From an uncultured Clostridia bacterium (lineage in GTDB: Bacteria; Bacillota; Clostridia; Christensenellales; Borkfalkiaceae): 64,000 nt of DNA. Shown here in pieces: positions 14,562 through 22,406 of this stretch (position 1 is its first letter; the number at the start of each line of letters is the position of its first letter). Position numbers and translations under genes: made by a program. The notes under the pieces are model-generated. The model was given only the letters and a program-made list of their open reading frames with translations, was not told where the DNA came from and did no database searches. The stretch lies in the NCBI GenBank assembly GCA_934248055.1, contig CAKQKI010000002.1:62001-126000 (forward strand), in the 5' to 3' direction.

Positions 14562-15535
14562 TGTCAACACTCGTTTTACTTTTATCAAGCGCAATATCTT
14601 TTTCGGCAATATTCTTATACGGCTGCGTGGGTGAAATAATAACCGAAAAATCAGGACAGTTAAACCTTGGAATTCCCGGTATCATGTGCAGCGGCACGGC
14701 AGGCGGATGCTGGGGCATCGCGCTATATATGAGCGCGCTTGAAAACCCGGATAATCCGAATTACGTTCTTCTTATTTTAATAGGCGTTCTGACAGCGTTT
14801 TTGTTTGCGGCAGCCGTCGGCGCTATTTACGGAGTTTTAACGGTATATCTTAAATGCAACCAGAATATTACCGGTCTTGCCCTTACGACTTTCGGCGCGG
14901 GTTTTACGCAGTTTATTATGGATAACTACGTTAAAAGAGACGGATTCACCGTGGCAAGCACGTATATAGCAAAATCGTTGCCGTTTGCCGAAGATTTAGG
15001 CGCGTTCGGCGAAATATTTTTATCGCACGGCTTACTTGTTTATCTTGCGATAGCCATAGCGATAATTACGGCGATTATTCTTAAAAAGACGAAAGTCGGC
15101 TTACGCCTTCGCGCAGTGGGCGAAAATCCCGCGGCGGCAGACGCTGTAGGCATAAACGTATCAAAATATAAATTTTTAGCAATCCTGATCGGAAGCGGCA
15201 TTGCGGGTTTAGGCGGATTTTTCTACACTATGGACTACGTTCAGGGCGTTTACGAAAACTACGCTACAATCGAATCTTTCGGCTGGCTTGCCATTGCTCT
15301 CGTTATATTCGCGGTATGGCGTCCGAACGTTGCGATATTCGGTTCTCTTTTGTTCGGCGTGCTTTATATCTTACCAAACGTTATAGACATTAAATCGTCC
15401 GCTCAGGCGGCTTTAATATCTATTATCCCCTACGTAGTTACTGCGCTTGTACTTCTTGTGATAAGCATAACCGGAAGCAAGAACGCACAGCCGCCTGCGT
15501 CGCTCGGACTTAACTATTTCCGTGAAGAAAGATAA
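14561..15535 (+). CDS. ABC transporter permease, nucleoside uptake (second subunit)
   Basis: 324 residues, start ATG overlapping the previous stop as TAATG. BPD_transp_2 family, NupQ/YufQ-like: GCVGEIITEKSGQLNLGIPGIMCSGTAGG, TGLALTTFGAGFTQF, RAVGENPAAADAVGINVSKYKFLAILIGSGIAGLGG and SFGWLAIALVIFAVWRP. About eight membrane helices. Last gene of the guanine-riboswitch operon; a terminator built from the dispersed repeat follows. Confidence 0.95.
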   Translation: MSTLVLLLSSAISFSAIFLYGCVGEIITEKSGQLNLGIPGIMCSGTAGGCWGIALYMSALENPDNPNYVLLILIGVLTAFLFAAAVGAIYGVLTVYLKCNQNITGLALTTFGAGFTQFIMDNYVKRDGFTVASTYIAKSLPFAEDLGAFGEIFLSHGLLVYLAIAIAIITAIILKKTKVGLRLRAVGENPAAADAVGINVSKYKFLAILIGSGIAGLGGFFYTMDYVQGVYENYATIESFGWLAIALVIFAVWRPNVAIFGSLLFGVLYILPNVIDIKSSAQAALISIIPYVVTALVLLVISITGSKNAQPPASLGLNYFREER

Positions 15536-15555
15536 CTTTCAATAAACTGTTTTTA

Positions 15556-15603
15556 GCCGCAAGCGACTGCTTTTGAACTCGGTTGCTTGCGGGCGGTTTT
15601 TTG
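15556..15603 (+). terminator. Terminator of the purine operon, containing a dispersed-repeat copy
   Basis: CCGCAAGCGAC (15557-15567) pairs with GTTGCTTGCGG (15582-15592, one G-U), then GCGGTTTTTTG. The 5' part AGCCGCAAGCGACTGC followed by TTTTGAACTCGG is the same motif as the element arms at 1571 and 1822, so the repeat has become (or always was) an intrinsic terminator. Confidence 0.75.
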
Positions 15604-15628
15604 TTTTAAGAAAACCGCGACGCAATAA

Positions 15629-15665
15629 GGCGGCGCAACGAAATTTCGTTGCGCCGCCCTTTTTC
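15629..15665. terminator. Second terminator, 30-base perfect palindrome
   Basis: GGCGGCGCAACGAAA directly abuts its complement TTTCGTTGCGCCGCC, followed by CTTTTTCTT. It lies between the convergent purine operon and galE and could serve both. Confidence 0.8.
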
Positions 15666-15734
15666 TTATATTATTATCTTTATTGCTTATATTTTTATCC
15701 TGTATACGTTCGCCGCGAATTAAAATCACAACGA

Positions 15735-15768
15735 CTTAAAAATCAGAGCGGCTTAAAAATCAGAGCGG
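15735..15768. repeat. Tandem 17-base direct repeat
   Basis: CTTAAAAATCAGAGCGG occurs twice, back to back (15735-15751, 15752-15768), directly before the galE stop codon. A partial third copy of the unit (CTTGAAATTA) follows. Confidence 0.7.
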
Positions 15769-15775
15769 CTTGAAA

Positions 15776-16798
15776 TTAAACTTCGTCGCCGTAACCGTCG
15801 GGATTGTTAAGTTGCCAGCGTAAAGCGTCTTTACACATATCGTCAAGATTTTTAGTCGCTTTAAAGCCTAAAAGTTTATACGCGAGCGACGGATCGGCAT
15901 AGCATTCCGCTATATCGCCCGGGCGGCGTTCGACGATTTCGTAAGGAATATCTTTCCCGTAGGCTTTGGAGAACGCGTGAACCATATCGAGAACGCTGTA
16001 ACCCACCCCCGTTCCGAGATTTACTATAAACATACCGCTGTTTTGCAAAAGTTTTTTAACGGCGAGAACGTGTCCTACCGCAAGGTCTACTACGTGAATA
16101 TAATCTCTTACGCCGGTACCGTCTTTAGTGGGATAGTCGCCGCCGAAAACGCGGAGTTTGGGAAGTTTGCCTATCGCCACTTTCGTTATATACGGGCAAA
16201 GGTTGTTGGGAATACCGTTGGGATCTTCGCCTATCATGCCCGACTCGTGCGCGCCGACGGGGTTGAAATACCTTAAAATAGCGCAGTTGAATTCGGGATG
16301 AACTTTGCAATAGTCTTTTAAAATATATTCTATAAAGAGTTTGGTGCTGCCGTAGGGGTTAGTGGTGGAAAGCGGAAAATCTTCGCGGATGGGAACGCTT
16401 GCGGGGTCGCCGTAAACGGTGGCAGACGATGAAAATACAAGGCTGTTGCAGTTGAATTCCTGCATTACTTCCATAAGCGCGATAAGCCCGCCGATATTGT
16501 TATGATAGTATTCGAGCGGTTTCTGAACGGATTCACCCACCGCTTTATATCCCGCAAAGTTTATAACCGCGTCTATTTTATGCGTTTTAAAAATTTTACG
16601 CATAGCGTCTTTATCAAGAACGTCGTCGATATAGAAAGGAATCTTTTTCCCCACTATCTTTTCCACGCGGCGGACGGCCTCGGTTTTGCTGTTATAAAGA
16701 TTGTCTACTATAACCGCTTCGTAACCTGCGTTTATAAGTTCGATAACGGTATGGCTTCCTATATAGCCCGCTCCGCCCGTTACTAAAATAGTTGACAT
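15776..16798 (-). CDS. galE: UDP-glucose 4-epimerase
   Basis: 340 residues. It interconverts UDP-glucose and UDP-galactose (NAD-dependent, extended SDR family). Motifs: TGGAGYIGSH (7-16) for NAD, VFSSSATVYG (121-130), and the catalytic Tyr149/Lys153 in NPYGSTK. Also RYFNPVGAHESG and GDGTGVRDYIHVVDLA typical of GalE. AAGGAGG precedes the ATG. It is a single gene with its own promoter, divergent from murG. Confidence 0.97.
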   Translation of the reverse strand: MSTILVTGGAGYIGSHTVIELINAGYEAVIVDNLYNSKTEAVRRVEKIVGKKIPFYIDDVLDKDAMRKIFKTHKIDAVINFAGYKAVGESVQKPLEYYHNNIGGLIALMEVMQEFNCNSLVFSSSATVYGDPASVPIREDFPLSTTNPYGSTKLFIEYILKDYCKVHPEFNCAILRYFNPVGAHESGMIGEDPNGIPNNLCPYITKVAIGKLPKLRVFGGDYPTKDGTGVRDYIHVVDLAVGHVLAVKKLLQNSGMFIVNLGTGVGYSVLDMVHAFSKAYGKDIPYEIVERRPGDIAECYADPSLAYKLLGFKATKNLDDMCKDALRWQLNNPDGYGDEV

Positions 16799-16856
16799 AA
16801 AACACCTCCTTGATGCGGGAAAAGAATGAATTTATCTTATTCTGCATCTTTCCTAT

Positions 16857-16885
16857 ATTCTATCACACTTATATCCGCCCCGCAA
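16857..16885 (-). promoter_or_regulatory. Promoter of galE
   Basis: Minus strand TTGCGG (16880-16885), 17-base spacer, TAGAAT (16857-16862). Confidence 0.6.
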
Positions 16886-16914
16886 GTTTTTTTTGTAATA
16901 TTTTATGTCTTTAT

Positions 16915-16942
16915 TTGTAATTTTGTTTTATTCTTTCATACT
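16915..16942 (+). promoter_or_regulatory. Candidate murG promoter giving a leaderless mRNA
   Basis: TTGTAA (16915-16920), 16-base spacer, CATACT (16937-16942). Only seven bases separate the -10 box from the ATG at 16950, and there is no Shine-Dalgarno sequence, so transcription may start at or next to the start codon. Confidence 0.45.
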
Positions 16943-16949
16943 ATATACT

Positions 16950-17987
16950 ATGAAAAGTATAGTTTTGACGGGCGGCGGAACCGCAGGACACGTAACGCCG
17001 CATTTCGCGATATTAAAATATCTCGAAGGTTTTGACTCGGTAAATTATTTAGGCTCTTTCGGCGGAATGGAAGAGAATCTCGTAAAAAGCAAAAATATTC
17101 CGTATTATTCCGTTCACGCGGTAAAACTCATACGCCCTTTTACCTTAAAAAACCTGCTTATACCTTTTAAATTCGCAAAAGCGGTGAACGAAGCGAAAAG
17201 TTTACTTAAAAAACTTAAACCCGCCGTGGTTTTTTCAAAAGGCGGTTACGTCGCTTTACCCGTGACCGTTGCGGCGCGCGAACTGAAAATTCCCGCGGTT
17301 ATTCACGAGTCGGATTTAACGCTCGGGCTTTCAAACAAAATCGCTTCGCGCTACGCCGAAAAAACTCTCACTTCTTTCAGACCGACCGCCGGAACGGTTA
17401 AAAACGGGATTTTCGTCGGCTCGCCCGTAAGAGAAGAATTATTTAGCGTTTCACGCGAAGAATGTTTGAAAAAGTGGGGTTTTTCGGGGAAAAAACCGAT
17501 ACTTTTAATTACGGGCGGCTCGAGCGGGGCTAAATCGCTGAACGAACTTTTTTTAAAAGCCGCTCCCGAAATTTTAAAAAGTTACGACGTTTTGCACCTG
17601 ACGGGAAAAGGCAACCGAACTCCCCTTTCGGATATTTCGTACCGACAAAGCGAATTTGCGGATATGAAATACGCTTACAACGCCGCCGATATATGCGTTT
17701 CCCGCGCAGGCTCGAACACCGCGTTCGAACTTATGTCGCTTAAAATTCCCACGCTTTTTATTCCCCTGCCGAAAACTTCTTCGCGCGGAGATCAGATACA
17801 AAACGCCGAATACTTCAAAAATCTCGGCGTATGCCTTTACGAAAAGCAGGACGATATGACTCCCGCGATTTTTTCGGAACGCATAAACGACCTTTATTTT
17901 AACCGTTTTGCGCTTAAAAACAATATTTCGAAGTCGGATTTTACTCCCGCGAATAAAAAAATTGCCCGAATACTGAATAAATATTGA
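16950..17987 (+). CDS. murG: UDP-GlcNAc:lipid I GlcNAc transferase MurG
   Basis: 345 residues from ATG 16950; the frame is open 15 codons further but that region is AT-rich leader. It makes lipid II on the inner membrane face. Motifs: GGGTAGHVTPH (N-terminal Gly-rich lid), SKGGYVALPVTVAARELKIPAVIHESD, the second Gly-rich loop LLITGGSSGAKSLNE, and the UDP-GlcNAc-binding segment CVSRAGSNTAFELMSLKIPTLFIPLP...GDQIQNA. It lies outside any dcw cell-wall cluster, so either the murG gene has relocated or this is a second copy. No Shine-Dalgarno sequence is visible. Confidence 0.9.
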   Translation: MKSIVLTGGGTAGHVTPHFAILKYLEGFDSVNYLGSFGGMEENLVKSKNIPYYSVHAVKLIRPFTLKNLLIPFKFAKAVNEAKSLLKKLKPAVVFSKGGYVALPVTVAARELKIPAVIHESDLTLGLSNKIASRYAEKTLTSFRPTAGTVKNGIFVGSPVREELFSVSREECLKKWGFSGKKPILLITGGSSGAKSLNELFLKAAPEILKSYDVLHLTGKGNRTPLSDISYRQSEFADMKYAYNAADICVSRAGSNTAFELMSLKIPTLFIPLPKTSSRGDQIQNAEYFKNLGVCLYEKQDDMTPAIFSERINDLYFNRFALKNNISKSDFTPANKKIARILNKY

Positions 17988-18035
17988 CAGCGTTGCGCCG
18001 TTTATTATATCATATAAACAAGGATATAAAACGGC
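17984..18035 (+). promoter_or_regulatory. Promoter and candidate operator of the WYL regulator gene
   Basis: TTGACA (17984-17989) overlaps the murG stop codon; TATATC about 16 bases later can serve as -10. An inverted repeat CGCCGTTT (17996-18003) / AAACGGCG (18028-18035) brackets the expected start region. Autoregulation through it is inference. Confidence 0.45.
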
Positions 18036-18042
18036 GTTTAAA

Positions 18043-18978
18043 ATGAAAAATCAACTGCTTATAGAATTATTGTTTTTACTGCTTTCGCGCGATAAGGTAA
18101 CCGCTAAATATATTGCCGACAGATTCGGCATATCTCTCCGCACCGCGTACAGATACGTTGACGAATTGTCGCTGTGCGTACCCGTTTACAACACGCGCGG
18201 AAGAAACGGCGGCTTTGCGATTTCGGAAACGTATAAACTTCCCGCAACGTTTTTAACTCCCGAAGAAACGGAGTTTTTGCTCAATATTCTTTACGGAGTG
18301 GATACCGAAGTCGGTTCCGACACGCTTAAAAAAATTATAGACAAAATTCTTTCTATTTCCAAAAAAAATTATGGAGATACTTCTCTTGACTTCGGCAATC
18401 TCGTTATAGACGGCGGAGCATGGGGCGACACCGATTCCACGCGCGGAACGGTTGCTTTTCTGGAAAAATGCATTGAAAACAAAACCGTGGTAACTCTCGG
18501 CTACCGCGACAGAGAAGGCGTTCTATCCGAACGCGACACGGAGCCTCACACTCTTATATTAAAGCAGGGATTATGGTATCTTTACGCATTTTGCAGAAAG
18601 CGCGGAGAATTCAGGCTTTTTAAGGTAGGAAGAATGGAACGGCTTAACGCCCGCGACGAAACGTTTATAAGAAAACCCACCGATAACCTTAAAACCGCCC
18701 TTTCGGAATGGTACGACAGTTTAAAAGCCGAAACGATCGAACTCGAAGTTTCGAAAAACGCAAGAGCAGACGTCGAAGAATGGCTTGGCGTAAATAAAAA
18801 ATTCGTTATGCCGGACGGCAAAATCCGCTTTTCAGCCGAAATGCCCGTCGACGCCGCTCTGGCGGGAAAAATACTTTCGTTCGGGAGCGCCGTTAAAGTA
18901 ATTTCTCCCGAAAAATTAAAAAAATCGGTTATTTCGCTTGCAAAAGAAATAGCCGATATGTATGAAAACGAAAAGTAA
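18043..18978 (+). CDS. WYL-domain transcriptional regulator (YafY-like)
   Basis: 311 residues. An N-terminal helix-turn-helix of the DeoR/HTH_11 type (LIELLFLLLSRDKVTAKYIADRFGISLRTAYRYVDELSLCVPVYNTRGRNGGFAI) is followed by a WYL domain containing VTLGYRDREGVLSERDTEPHTLILKQGLWYLYAFCRKRGEFRLFKVGRM, where W-Y-L is at the expected place, and a C-terminal WCX-type extension. WYL proteins bind ligands, often nucleotides, and regulate varied targets. No obvious target is adjacent except itself. A strong terminator follows, making it monocistronic. Confidence 0.92.
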   Translation: MKNQLLIELLFLLLSRDKVTAKYIADRFGISLRTAYRYVDELSLCVPVYNTRGRNGGFAISETYKLPATFLTPEETEFLLNILYGVDTEVGSDTLKKIIDKILSISKKNYGDTSLDFGNLVIDGGAWGDTDSTRGTVAFLEKCIENKTVVTLGYRDREGVLSERDTEPHTLILKQGLWYLYAFCRKRGEFRLFKVGRMERLNARDETFIRKPTDNLKTALSEWYDSLKAETIELEVSKNARADVEEWLGVNKKFVMPDGKIRFSAEMPVDAALAGKILSFGSAVKVISPEKLKKSVISLAKEIADMYENEK

Positions 18979-18997
18979 TATAAATTCTGATATAACT

Positions 18998-19047
18998 TTC
19001 GCCGCCTTACCTTTTCTTTCCGAAAAGGTCGGGCGGCGAATTTTTTT
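18998..19047. terminator. Long stem terminator between WYL gene and rarA
   Basis: TTCGCCGCC / GGCGGCGAA outer stem with an inner ACCTTTT / AAAAGGT stem, then seven T residues. It serves the plus-strand WYL gene and stands between convergent genes. Confidence 0.85.
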
Positions 19048-19053
19048 AAGCGA

Positions 19054-20370
19054 TTATCTGGTTTTTCCCTTTTCTTTTCTTATCGCGATAATTTCCTTTT
19101 CGTAACCGTTTCCCTTAGGCTCGAAATACACGGCGTCTTTCAGTTTATCGGGAAGATATTGCTGTTCGCACCACCCGCCGTAGTCGTGCGGATATTTATA
19201 TTTCGCGCTTTCTTTCTTTCCTTCTTTTGAAAGATAAACGGGGTTGATAAGATGCCCCGGCACGTCGTCGTCGCGCACGTATTCGGCGTCTTTGGCGGCT
19301 TTATTCATCGCAACGATTACCGCGTTCGATTTATGCGTTTCGCAAACGTAAATTATAGCTTCGGAAAGCGGAATAAGTCCTTCGGGAACGCCGAGTTCTT
19401 TAACCGCGGTAAGCGCGCTCACGGCTACCACGAGAGCGTTCGGATCCGATAGCCCTACGTCTTCGGCGGAGTGAGCGATAAGCCGCCTTGCGATGATAAG
19501 CGGGTCGCAACCACCCTTTATAAGGCGCTGACTGTAATAAAGAGCGGCGTTACTGTCGCTTCCGCGCAAACTTTTGCAAAACGCGCTCAAAAGATGATAA
19601 TACGAGTTTTCGTCTATAGAAAGCGCTTTTTTCTGTATCGACTGCTCTGCGTCTTTAAGGGTTATTTTCAAAACTCCGTTATCGTCTTTCGGAGTGGTAA
19701 GAACGGCTAATTCGAGCGCGTTATACGCCGTTCTCAGATCTCCCGCCGCGGTTACGGCAATATGTTTAAGGGCGGATTCTTCTACTTCTGCCCGCATATT
19801 TTTAAGACCGCGCTTTTCGTCGCTTAAAGCCTTTTTAAGGGCGCTGAGAATAACTTCTTCGGATAATCTTTTAAACTCGAAAATGCGGCAACGCGAAACG
19901 ATAGCGGGCGTCATTGCGGCGTAAGGATTTTCCGTGGTAGAGCCTATAAAAATTATCGTTCCGTTCTCGATAAACGGCAGCAGACTGTCTTGCTGGGTTT
20001 TATTGAATCTATGACATTCGTCGAGTAAAAGATAGGTTTTTTTTGAGTAATATTTAAGATTTTGCGCCGCTTCGTCTACGGCTTTTTTAACGTCTGCAAC
20101 GCCGCTCGTTACGGCGTTCAACTGAATAAAATTGCCGCTCGTAGAATTCGCTATAATTCTCGCAAGCGTGGTTTTGCCCGTTCCCGGCGGACCGTAAAAA
20201 ATGCAACTGCCGAGTTTATCGAGCATAATAGCGCGGCGCAGAAGACTGCCGTCGGCGCAGATTTCCGACTGACCTAAAAACTCTCTTATACTCTCCGGGC
20301 GCATGCGCTCGGCAAGCGGCGCGGAATTATTTTCTCTTTCTTCCGTTTCAGTGTCGAACAACGTGTACAT
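19054..20370 (-). CDS. rarA: Replication-associated recombination protein A (RarA/MgsA)
   Basis: 438 residues, AAA+ ATPase of the clamp-loader clade that acts at stalled forks with SSB. Motifs: LAERMRPESIREFLGQSEI, Walker A FYGPPGTGKTT, Walker B LLLDECHRFNKTQQDSLLPFIENG (DECH in place of the usual DEIH), sensor 1 FIGSTTENPY. The C-terminal tetramerisation and DNA-binding region includes FCKSLRGSDSNAALYYSQRLIKGGCDPLIIARRLIAHSAEDVGL and GHLINPVYLSKEG...YKYPHDYGGW. AAAGGTGA precedes the ATG. It is divergent from ylbJ with only 30 bases between start codons. Confidence 0.97.
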   Translation of the reverse strand: MYTLFDTETEERENNSAPLAERMRPESIREFLGQSEICADGSLLRRAIMLDKLGSCIFYGPPGTGKTTLARIIANSTSGNFIQLNAVTSGVADVKKAVDEAAQNLKYYSKKTYLLLDECHRFNKTQQDSLLPFIENGTIIFIGSTTENPYAAMTPAIVSRCRIFEFKRLSEEVILSALKKALSDEKRGLKNMRAEVEESALKHIAVTAAGDLRTAYNALELAVLTTPKDDNGVLKITLKDAEQSIQKKALSIDENSYYHLLSAFCKSLRGSDSNAALYYSQRLIKGGCDPLIIARRLIAHSAEDVGLSDPNALVVAVSALTAVKELGVPEGLIPLSEAIIYVCETHKSNAVIVAMNKAAKDAEYVRDDDVPGHLINPVYLSKEGKKESAKYKYPHDYGGWCEQQYLPDKLKDAVYFEPKGNGYEKEIIAIRKEKGKTR

Positions 20371-20389
20371 ATTTCACCTTTTCGTTTAC

Positions 20390-20395
20390 TATAAT
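20390..20395 (+). promoter_or_regulatory. -10 box immediately before ylbJ
   Basis: TATAAT lies five bases before the ylbJ ATG and no Shine-Dalgarno sequence is present, suggesting a leaderless transcript. I see no good -35 hexamer. Confidence 0.4.
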
Positions 20396-20400
20396 GTAGT

Positions 20401-21402
20401 ATGATAAGCAAATCTTTCGCGCGGAAAAAATTTCCTGTAAAAGAATTCGTTTCCGTTTTATTTCCGCTCGCATTTATAATTCTGCTCGTAGCGTTTCCCG
20501 ATAAATATCTCGGCAGTTGCAAAAAAGGGCTTTCTTTATGGGCATTGACGGTTTTGCCGTCGCTCCTGCCGTTTTTCTTTTTAACCGCGCTTTTAACGTC
20601 GAGCGGCGCTCTTTTTAAAATTTCGGATAAATTTACGGGCGTTACTTCTTTTTTGTTCAGACAAAACGGCGTTTCCGCTTACGGATTTATAATGAGCGTT
20701 TTATCGGGTTATCCCGTAGGAAGCAGAATAGTTTGCGATTTATATTCTTCGGAAATAATCGGAAAAGACGACGCCGCCCGAATGAGCGTTTTATGCACAA
20801 CGTCGGGTCCGTTATTCATCGTCGGCGCGGTGGGAATTGCGATGTTTCATTCCGAAAAAGCAGGGTTTTTCATATACTTTTCGCATATTCTTGCGGCGTT
20901 TGCAAACGGAATTATATTCCGCGGTTACGGCTCTTATAAAAAAACAACCGCGAATTTGCCCGCGCTTTCGGTAAAAGAAAACGTTCTTTACGAGAGTATG
21001 TACGGCTCAGTGATTTCCGCGCTTATAGTAGGCGGTTTTATCAGCGTTTTTTACGTTTTCAGCGACGTTGCAAGCGATTTTTATATGCTTTTTCCGTTAG
21101 AATTCCTTCTGAAAATAATACTTTTTCCGTTTAAGGCAAGTCCTTACGTAATCAAAGCCGTTGCCGCGGGTCTTATCGAATGTACGAAAGGCGCGTTTTT
21201 ATTGTCGGAAACGGGTCTTTCACCGCTTACCGTTTCTCTTTCGGCTGCGCTTTGTTCTTTCGGGGGAATTTCGGTAATTATGCAATCTCTCGTATTTTTA
21301 GAAAAAGCAAAAGTTAAAAAACGTGTGTTTTTATCGGGAAAAGTCCTGCAAACGATAATTTCGTTCGCGCTGTGTTATCTGCTTACGTCCTTTTTTCTAT
21401 AA
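20401..21402 (+). CDS. ylbJ: Sporulation integral membrane protein YlbJ
   Basis: 333 residues, about eight membrane segments, nucleoside-recognition (Gate) fold. YlbJ in Bacillus is a sigma-E-controlled gene needed for spore cortex formation. Family landmarks: LWALTVLPSLLPFFFLTALL, SGYPVGSRIVCDLYSS, LCTTSGPLFIVGAVG and CSFGGISVIMQSLVFL. In Bacillus rsmD (ylbH), coaD (ylbI) and ylbJ are neighbours, and here ylbJ is convergent with coaD, the two overlapping by 20 bases. It implies a sporulating organism or recent sporulating ancestry. No Shine-Dalgarno sequence is visible. Confidence 0.9.
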   Translation: MISKSFARKKFPVKEFVSVLFPLAFIILLVAFPDKYLGSCKKGLSLWALTVLPSLLPFFFLTALLTSSGALFKISDKFTGVTSFLFRQNGVSAYGFIMSVLSGYPVGSRIVCDLYSSEIIGKDDAARMSVLCTTSGPLFIVGAVGIAMFHSEKAGFFIYFSHILAAFANGIIFRGYGSYKKTTANLPALSVKENVLYESMYGSVISALIVGGFISVFYVFSDVASDFYMLFPLEFLLKIILFPFKASPYVIKAVAAGLIECTKGAFLLSETGLSPLTVSLSAALCSFGGISVIMQSLVFLEKAKVKKRVFLSGKVLQTIISFALCYLLTSFFL

Positions 21403-21856
21403 TCTTTAAAACGCTTTCTGATAAATAACCTTTCAGGCTTTCGCCGCTTTCTATCCGCTTTCTTACCGCGGTAGAACTTATTTTAAGAAACTTTTCTCCG
21501 CAAGGGAAAAATATTGTTACTATTTCGGGATACAGCCGTTCGTTAATAAAGTGCATCTCGTTTTCGTAGACGTAGTCCGTATCGTTTCTTACTCCCCTTA
21601 CGTTATAAACCGCGCCTTTTTCGCGCATTAAATCGACTAAAAGTCCGTCGTGATACAATACTTCGGTATTTTTAAAATTTTCACACGCCGCTTTTAAAGC
21701 CTTTAACCGCGTTTCAAGCGGAAAAAGCGGCTTTTTATCGGGATTTACGCATATAGCAACTATTAGTTTATCAAATAACGCCGAAGCCGTTTTTATAACT
21801 TCTTCGTGTCCTGACGTGACGGGATCGAACGTTCCCGCGAATACTGCGATTTTCAT
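21383..21856 (-). CDS. coaD: Phosphopantetheine adenylyltransferase
   Basis: 157 residues, full length. It makes dephospho-CoA from 4'-phosphopantetheine and ATP. Motifs: AVFAGTFDPVTSGHEEVI, with TxGH of the nucleotidyltransferase fold, and ISSTAVRKRI near the C-terminus. It overlaps rsmD by 4 bases (ATGA) and is convergent with ylbJ over 20 bases. Confidence 0.97.
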   Translation of the reverse strand: MKIAVFAGTFDPVTSGHEEVIKTASALFDKLIVAICVNPDKKPLFPLETRLKALKAACENFKNTEVLYHDGLLVDLMREKGAVYNVRGVRNDTDYVYENEMHFINERLYPEIVTIFFPCGEKFLKISSTAVRKRIESGESLKGYLSESVLKIIEKRT

Positions 21857-22389
21857 AACCGCTCCTCATAAAAATCAAAAACGGCAACGCCGTATTTTCT
21901 CGAATCTTTAAGCGTAAAACCTTCTTCTTCGACAGATTGCCTGTCCGCCCTGTGTTCGTAAATAAAAAGACCGCCTTTATTCAGAACTTTCCGCATTTTT
22001 ACGTTTTTTAAAATACCGCTTATGCCGCCGAAAGAGTACGGGGGATCGAAAAAAACGACGTCGAATTTATCGGTTGCAGACGCAATGAAATTTTCTGCGG
22101 CGGCGTGAACGAGTTTTGCGTTTTCCTTTATCGATTTTAAATTATACTCCGTAAGCGCAAGGCTTTTTTTGTCGGAATCCACGAAAGTAACCGATTTCGC
22201 CCCGCGTGACAACGCTTCAAGACCTACCGCGCCCGTACCCGAACACAAATCGAGAAAATCGGCGTCGGGTATATGCGAAGCGATTATATTGAATAATGCT
22301 TCCCTTGCCCTGTCGGAAGTAGGACGAATATCTTCTCCGTCAAAAGATTTTAATTTTTTACCCCTGTGCCTGCCGCCTATAATTCTCAT
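21853..22389 (-). CDS. rsmD: 16S rRNA (guanine966-N2)-methyltransferase RsmD
   Basis: 178 residues from ATG 22389, preceded by AAAGG; the much longer open frame upstream is Arg-rich read-through of the alr end. Motifs: MRIIGGRHRGKKL, RPTSDRAREALFNII, the SAM loop FLDLCSGTGAVGLEALSRGA, and catalytic DPPY in VVFFDPPYSFGG. It forms an operon with coaD (overlap) and alr (17 bases upstream). Confidence 0.96.
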   Translation of the reverse strand: MRIIGGRHRGKKLKSFDGEDIRPTSDRAREALFNIIASHIPDADFLDLCSGTGAVGLEALSRGAKSVTFVDSDKKSLALTEYNLKSIKENAKLVHAAAENFIASATDKFDVVFFDPPYSFGGISGILKNVKMRKVLNKGGLFIYEHRADRQSVEEEGFTLKDSRKYGVAVFDFYEERL

Positions 22390-22406
22390 ATTATCAACCT
22401 TTGTGA

